DNA of 7,464 nt from positions 1-7,464 of the forward strand of contig JAOZNZ010000156.1 in NCBI GenBank assembly GCA_029933535.1, in the 5' to 3' direction. The DNA comes from a bacterium (GTDB taxonomy: Bacteria; Auribacterota; UBA3054; B51-G9). Shown piece after piece: positions 4,001 to 7,464 of this stretch. Below the pieces are notes generated by a model. It made no database searches. It was given only the letters and a program-made list of their open reading frames with translations, and was not told the DNA's origin. The translations under genes and the position numbers were made by a program. Positions within the stretch are counted from its first letter, which is position 1; each line of letters starts with the position of its first letter.

Positions 4001-4047
4001 CAATATGCTTCAGGTTTTGATCGATTAATTTTACTCTAAGGAGCATT

Positions 4048-4236
4048 ATGAAATACAAAGTACATCGTATAGAGATTAAAATAGATAAGGGTCAAATCGA
4101 ACTAGAACAATTTTTGAACACTTTGGAAGGCGAAATTGTGTCTATAATTCCAAACATTGCAAAAACGTCTCTTTTTCAAATTTATGGGATTACGCGTAAA
4201 ATAGACTTTCTACTCATTGTCGAAAAAATTAAATAG
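4048..4236 (+). CDS. Small protein of a MKYKVHR..IIPN..DFLLIVEK type, unknown function
   Basis: A 62-residue soluble protein that begins MKYKVHRIEIKIDKGQIELE, has a middle EQFLNTLEGEIVSIIPN (20-36) and ends KIDFLLIVEKIK. The two strand-like ends around a helix suggest a compact beta-alpha-beta fold; I recall similar short hypothetical proteins (about 60 residues, same opening and closing motifs) without a known role. AAGGAG five bases upstream of the ATG makes the start secure. It follows the small membrane protein gene by 47 bases and is probably in one transcript with it. Repeat F starts nine bases after the stop codon, so the transcription unit ends at a repeat block. Confidence 0.7.
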   Translation: MKYKVHRIEIKIDKGQIELEQFLNTLEGEIVSIIPNIAKTSLFQIYGITRKIDFLLIVEKIK

Positions 4237-4245
4237 TTCTTTTCG

Positions 4246-4272
4246 CTTTTGACATACGACAATTAATGTTGA
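4246..4272 (+). repeat. Dispersed repeat F, copy 3
   Basis: CTTTTGACATACGACAATTAATGTTGA matches copy 1 (288-314) in CGACAATT and the final TGTTGA. It is followed without gap by repeat S (4273-4305). Confidence 0.5.
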
Positions 4273-4305
4273 TTAAAAAAACTTTGCGTGCTTGGCGCCT
4301 TAGCG
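4273..4305 (+). repeat. Repeat S, copy 2
   Basis: Matches 2948-2979 with one substitution (GCC for GAC) and one extra A. Both copies follow a TGTTGA(A)TT sequence, so the shared unit extends slightly to the left. Confidence 0.65.
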
Positions 4306-4312
4306 AGAGTAA

Positions 4313-4363
4313 TGGGAAGAACAGGGGGTCAGGCACTCACTCTGTTCACTCTTGATGTTGATT
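4313..4363 (+). repeat. GGGGGTCAGGCAC repeat, long form with a single 22-bp unit
   Basis: Identical over 51 bases to 384-455 once one of the two tandem 22-bp units there is removed. It ends 46 bases before the desaturase start, so it lies in that gene's presumed promoter region. Confidence 0.75.
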
Positions 4364-4409
4364 GTAACTTTTGAAAAAATTGCTTTGATAAAATACTACA
4401 AGAATCAAA

Positions 4410-5135
4410 ATGGTGGATTTAGATCTTCAACTGCAACAAAAACAATTCAATTCTGCTATGTATAAATATACAAGCAGAAAAATATATAAGTTGTTCGGTA
4501 AGTTGGTTTCAGTTGTAAATGTCTCTTTTCAAATATATCTGTTATATCTGATAACTCAGATTTCCATTAGTGCATTCTGGAATGTAAATGCCTTCTTTGC
4601 CGCTTTTATTCTTACCGATTTTGTGAATGGACTTGTCCACATGATTATGGACAATACCGCCGGATATAATTCAATAGCCGGGCCATTAATTGCGAATTTT
4701 CATTTGCACCATAAAAAACCAATGTATAAAAAAAGCCCGATTCTCTTTGTCTATTTCAATGAAAGCGGAGCAAAAGTCTGGCTTGTAGGGTATCTTTTTA
4801 TTGTTTCAATTATTCTTGGTTTTTCTAACCCGAATCCTGTTGCTGCATATATTCTTGTATATGTGGGAATTCTATCTTCTGTTGCAGAAGTGTCGCATTA
4901 CCTTTGCCATACATCAGATTCAGGCATATTTATGTTTCTGTCAAAAATCGGGGTGTTTCTGTCTAAACAACACCATGCTAAACACCATTTAAAAGATAAT
5001 ACCAATTATGCTTTTTTGAACGGTTGTACTGATCCACTAATCAACCTGATTGCCGGAAAATTTTATAAAGGATATAAAGAAACTACAGATTGCCATTTTG
5101 CACAGTATACCGGAGAAGGGTCTGAAAATCGCTGA
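4410..5135 (+). CDS. Membrane lipid desaturase, CarF/TMEM189 (Kua) family
   Basis: Homologues introduce the vinyl-ether double bond of plasmalogens (plasmanylethanolamine desaturase: CarF in Myxococcus, TMEM189/PEDS1 in animals), a di-iron, oxygen-dependent membrane enzyme. The 241 residues show about four hydrophobic segments (33-53, 58-79, 123-138, 144-160) and the family's histidine clusters: D70-x3-G74-x2-H77-x3-D81, N96-F-H98-L-H100-H101-x2-P104, E160-V-S-H163-x3-H167, and H188-H189-A-K-H192-H193 followed by N199-Y200 and N204-G205. The order and spacing fit the lipid desaturase domain (PF10520). Length is near the bacterial norm. The ATG has no strong ribosome binding site; the only in-frame ATG soon after (residue 17) is no better. 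No ether-lipid or carotenoid gene is alongside. Substrate in this organism is inference; a related fatty-acid desaturase activity is possible. Confidence 0.87.
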   Translation: MVDLDLQLQQKQFNSAMYKYTSRKIYKLFGKLVSVVNVSFQIYLLYLITQISISAFWNVNAFFAAFILTDFVNGLVHMIMDNTAGYNSIAGPLIANFHLHHKKPMYKKSPILFVYFNESGAKVWLVGYLFIVSIILGFSNPNPVAAYILVYVGILSSVAEVSHYLCHTSDSGIFMFLSKIGVFLSKQHHAKHHLKDNTNYAFLNGCTDPLINLIAGKFYKGYKETTDCHFAQYTGEGSENR

Positions 5136-5139
5136 ATAA

Positions 5140-5288
5140 GTCAAAATGATTAGAGTCAAAATGATAATACAAATTTATTTATTAATATTAAAACAATTAA
5201 TTTTTCTTACTTAATCATTTTGCTGTTCATTATTTTGCAGACTTTTTATTTCGCAGAATGATTGACAGCAGAATAATTTTTTAATACA
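5140..5288 (+). repeat. Hairpin repeat H, copy at the 3' side of the hydrolase gene
   Basis: It matches 7352-7464 almost throughout. Arms CAAAATGATTA (5142-5152) and TAATCATTTTG (5212-5222) are perfect complements; a second short GTCAAAATGAT lies at 5155-5165. A second possible stem is TGCTGT with ACAGCA. Compared with the other copy it has 16 extra bases (ACTTTTTATTTCGCAG) bounded by GCAG on both sides, and these resemble the start of repeat P. It lies between two convergent genes and could act as a two-way terminator. Confidence 0.75.
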
Positions 5289-5309
5289 AATACAATTCTA
5301 TTTTATTTA

Positions 5310-5339
5310 TTAATGGTTCTGCTGTTAATGGTTCTGTTT
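5310..5339 (+). repeat. Two 15-bp tandem units TTAATGGTTCTG(CTG/TTT)
   Basis: Units 5310-5324 and 5325-5339 differ only in the last three bases. They lie 11 bases beyond the stop codon of the minus-strand hydrolase gene. TTCTGCTGTT in them also resembles the arm of repeat H. Confidence 0.6.
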
Positions 5340-5349
5340 ATAATCTTTT

Positions 5350-7341
5350 TTATTTTCCGGGCGGGACGGGTGTGAAGGTGAATTTTTGCACGTTGTAACC
5401 GCTCTTGAAAACTATTCGCATTTTGTGCTTGCCTGCCGGGAGAGTGATGATGGTGGAAATATCAGACCATACTTGCCACCCGCCGGTTTCGGTTGTTTTA
5501 ACGGGGCCGGTAATGTCCGTACCGTCTAACTCAATATGGAAACTGCTGTTGCCGCCTGCATAATGGGTTACAAGTTTATATTTACCTGTTTTGGCAATAT
5601 CAACTGTGTATTCCAACCATTCGCCATTTTCAATCCAACTTACAGCGCAGACATTTTCTGAACCGAGTTGGATGTCAACACCTTCCCGCGGCCGGTAAAA
5701 TCCCCCGAGATTTTCGGTTTCATTATCGTGGTAAGCGATGCTTTCACCTCCATGATCGAAGTCAATAGCCGGGATGACACCGGGAATGGTGTGAGGTTTG
5801 CCGTTGTAGGGTCCGGGGGACGACTTTTCAACAACGATCGCCGGTGGTGCAGACGGGGGACCGGTTGGGGCAGTACCGTCCACGAAGGAATAATTTGTCG
5901 CAAGGTCATTGGCGTTGTTTGCGTCGGGCATGATAACCAGTTTGTCCTCCTCAAGGATTTTGGAATTGATCAGGTGACCTCCACCGCCATAGGCACGCAG
6001 AACGACATTACCGTTGGGAAGCTCAAGCCATTGGAACTGCTCGTTGATTCCCACCGTGCTGCTAACAGGCGTTAGTGCGTCGGATTCGCATGTGGTGCTT
6101 ACATAGAGGCCGTTTGATGCCTTGAAACTCACGAGTCCGGAACCGGTGTGCTCAATGATGAACTTGTCGTTTTGATTACCCGTGTAGTTAGGCAGGTCGG
6201 CCTTAAGATTACCATTCGCACTGACGAATTTGCCCTGACCACGGTCGAAAATACCGATAGCTGAACCATGAGCAGGAATTGCCGGGGACGCATTCACCGG
6301 CCAGACGCAGGTGGCCGAGTCCGGTGTCCAGACGACACCGGCTCTCTCAAGCCGATAGGCCAGTCCGGGCAGTTCGTCATCATTTCCAGCGAGCCATTGG
6401 AACTGCATCCATCCGGTTTGTTGAGATTCGAATGCAGCATTGTATGATTCATCGCCCTCGATTTTTGGGTCGGGAACAGTATCACCCGGCCAGAATTCGG
6501 TGCATAGTGTTACGGGATACGAAGGATTTGTTTTGAATAGGTCGAGGCATTTCTCGATCCCTTCCAGTGTTTCATAACCATGCCATGCTACGCCTGCGTT
6601 ACTCCAGTCCACGCCTTTGGTTTTCACGTATTTTACGGCGTCACTCGCTGCGCCTTCATTCCTGAAGCCCATGTATGAGAACAGGAGAATCATTGTATCC
6701 GGAGCTGCAGTGCGTATGGTTTTATACATCGCCACCTGCTTGTCCCAGTCTTCCGGTTTCCAGTGCCCTGCGGTATGAGCTACCGGCTCGTTTTTAGCTT
6801 CATAGATCACATGAGTTTCGTTTTTATATCTTGGGGCGTAGAAATTCCAGAAATCGTGAATAAACCTTAGGTTGTGAATTGCTCCGTTTTCACCGTTGCA
6901 ACCAATAGTGATAATCAGGTAGAGACCGGCTTTAGCGCATCGCTTAACCAGAATATCGCAGTCATCGGCGTTGCATCCTACCGGGTTAGTGTTTCCTGAA
7001 GAATCACCTTCCAGATAGAGGTGCAGGGAGTTGAAACCGTATTTTGTTGCCAGTTCATTGAGAGATTTTTGGGTTGGCATGTATTTGGACTGGCTGCCGT
7101 AGGGATCGCCACCGTCCCAGGAAAGACTTACACCTCGAAGAAGAGAATTATTATCGCTGAGCAGGCGGTTGAAGCCCATGCTATTGTCGATATGCGGTCG
7201 CTTGCGGCCAATCCGGACATCGGAACTGTAAGCACAGTGTGTGAGCAGGCAAATCATCAAGCAGCCGGAAAGGATTTTACAAAGCGAAAATCTGAAGATT
7301 TGCGATAAAGAATAGAGATAAGAAGATTGGAAATGGAGCAT
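5350..7341 (-). CDS. Exported modular glycoside hydrolase: GH5, fascin-like beta-trefoil, CBM6
   Basis: A 663-residue exported protein that probably cleaves a beta-linked plant or microbial polysaccharide (cellulose, mannan or a related glucan; substrate not determinable here). Residues 18-36 form a hydrophobic signal; LTHC at 33-36 is a poor lipobox, so plain secretion or lipid anchoring are both open. Residues about 60-345 are a GH5 TIM barrel: RGVSLSW (69-75), VIYEAKNEP with acid/base E185, AWHGY (H254, Y256) and nucleophile candidate E282 in TEFWPG. Residues about 360-490 carry GKFVSANGN and NGLYVSTT repeats of a fascin-like beta-trefoil. After a Pro-rich linker (490-515), about 520-660 is a CBM6 (GGESIAYHD, WIENGEWLEYTV, GGWQVW). 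The usual EAE at the CBM6 start is replaced by PAI. The start codon lacks a ribosome binding site, and repeat H begins ten bases upstream. The gene is visibly richer in G+C than its neighbours, a sign of transfer. Confidence 0.92.
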   Translation of the reverse strand: MLHFQSSYLYSLSQIFRFSLCKILSGCLMICLLTHCAYSSDVRIGRKRPHIDNSMGFNRLLSDNNSLLRGVSLSWDGGDPYGSQSKYMPTQKSLNELATKYGFNSLHLYLEGDSSGNTNPVGCNADDCDILVKRCAKAGLYLIITIGCNGENGAIHNLRFIHDFWNFYAPRYKNETHVIYEAKNEPVAHTAGHWKPEDWDKQVAMYKTIRTAAPDTMILLFSYMGFRNEGAASDAVKYVKTKGVDWSNAGVAWHGYETLEGIEKCLDLFKTNPSYPVTLCTEFWPGDTVPDPKIEGDESYNAAFESQQTGWMQFQWLAGNDDELPGLAYRLERAGVVWTPDSATCVWPVNASPAIPAHGSAIGIFDRGQGKFVSANGNLKADLPNYTGNQNDKFIIEHTGSGLVSFKASNGLYVSTTCESDALTPVSSTVGINEQFQWLELPNGNVVLRAYGGGGHLINSKILEEDKLVIMPDANNANDLATNYSFVDGTAPTGPPSAPPAIVVEKSSPGPYNGKPHTIPGVIPAIDFDHGGESIAYHDNETENLGGFYRPREGVDIQLGSENVCAVSWIENGEWLEYTVDIAKTGKYKLVTHYAGGNSSFHIELDGTDITGPVKTTETGGWQVWSDISTIITLPAGKHKMRIVFKSGYNVQKFTFTPVPPGK

Positions 7342-7351
7342 AATTTTTTAT

Positions 7352-7464
7352 GTCAAAATGATTAATTTAATACGATTCTTAAAACAATAATTTTTTTCTT
7401 TCTTAATCATTTTGCTGTTCATTATTTTGCAGAATGATTGACAGCAGAATAATTTTTAATACAA
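7352..7464 (+). repeat. Hairpin repeat H, copy at the 5' side of the hydrolase gene
   Basis: Direct repeat of 5140-5288 lacking its 16-base insertion; it reaches the window edge and may continue. Arms CAAAATGATTA (7354-7364) and TAATCATTTTG (7404-7414) are perfect 11-bp complements. TGCTGT (7413-7418) pairs with ACAGCA (7441-7446), with inner CATT/AATG, giving a second imperfect hairpin. Any promoter of the minus-strand hydrolase must lie within or beyond this repeat; I see no convincing one. Confidence 0.78.

Noticed and set aside
3867..4058. Minus-strand frame over the small membrane protein gene.
   Set aside because: It overlaps two plus-strand genes with good ribosome binding sites and has no features of its own.
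2308..4363. The repeated units considered as a CRISPR array.
   Set aside because: Copies are few, irregularly spaced by hundreds to thousands of bases, differ in length, and no cas gene is present.
4801..4992. Second plus-strand frame inside the desaturase gene.
   Set aside because: It is a frame-shifted shadow of the histidine-rich CarF-type coding sequence.
5668..6075. Long plus-strand open frames across the hydrolase gene (5668-6075, 6279-6536, 7021-7308) and minus-strand ones at 5640-5954 and 6294-6485.
   Set aside because: They lie entirely inside the well-supported GH5 gene, show no recognisable motif, and are explained by its higher G+C content.

Overview
The window reads as an A+T-rich bacterial accessory region: small genes of narrow or unknown function, spaced by unusually dense families of short dispersed repeats, with one complete insertion sequence and one large carbohydrate-degrading gene. 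No ribosomal, tRNA or core-pathway marker fixes the taxon. The exported glycoside hydrolase, the lipid desaturase and the repeat-rich, AT-rich background would fit an environmental bacterium of, for example, the Planctomycetota-Verrucomicrobiota-Kiritimatiellota, Fibrobacterota or Desulfobacterota type. That placement is a guess.

Layout. At 31-240 (+) lies a small CxxC protein, followed by a repeat block (about 260-455). A complete 1417-bp insertion sequence (535-1951) follows. It encodes an intact DD35E transposase on the minus strand (670-1869) and has about 30-bp inverted ends and a 5-bp target duplication. The insertion split one copy of a short repeat that carries a promoter-like sequence; an unsplit copy at about 3309-3369 shows the empty site. 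Just right of the IS is an orphan MqsA/YgiT-type antitoxin-like gene (2040-2237, +), then a SpoIIAA-like STAS/SEC14-domain gene (2452-2832, +).

The stretch 2833-3775 has no intact gene. It holds a mosaic of repeats and two short ORFs (3102-3200 and 3429-3530) that look like 5' remnants of AbiEi-type antitoxin genes, each behind a TATAAT box and an inverted repeat. A probable two-gene unit follows: a small membrane protein (3776-4000) and a 62-residue conserved-looking protein (4048-4236). After another repeat block comes a membrane lipid desaturase of the CarF/TMEM189 (plasmanylethanolamine desaturase) family (4410-5135, +).

The right third is one convergent gene (5350-7341, -) for an exported modular glycoside hydrolase: GH5 catalytic domain, fascin-like beta-trefoil, CBM6. 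It is clearly richer in G+C than the rest and lies exactly between two direct copies of a hairpin-forming repeat (5140-5288 and 7352-7464), so it looks like an acquired cassette.

The genes do not form one pathway. The common thread is repeat-driven assembly: genes carried, interrupted or eroded by IS and repeat activity, with several toxin-antitoxin-like pieces that have no visible partner.
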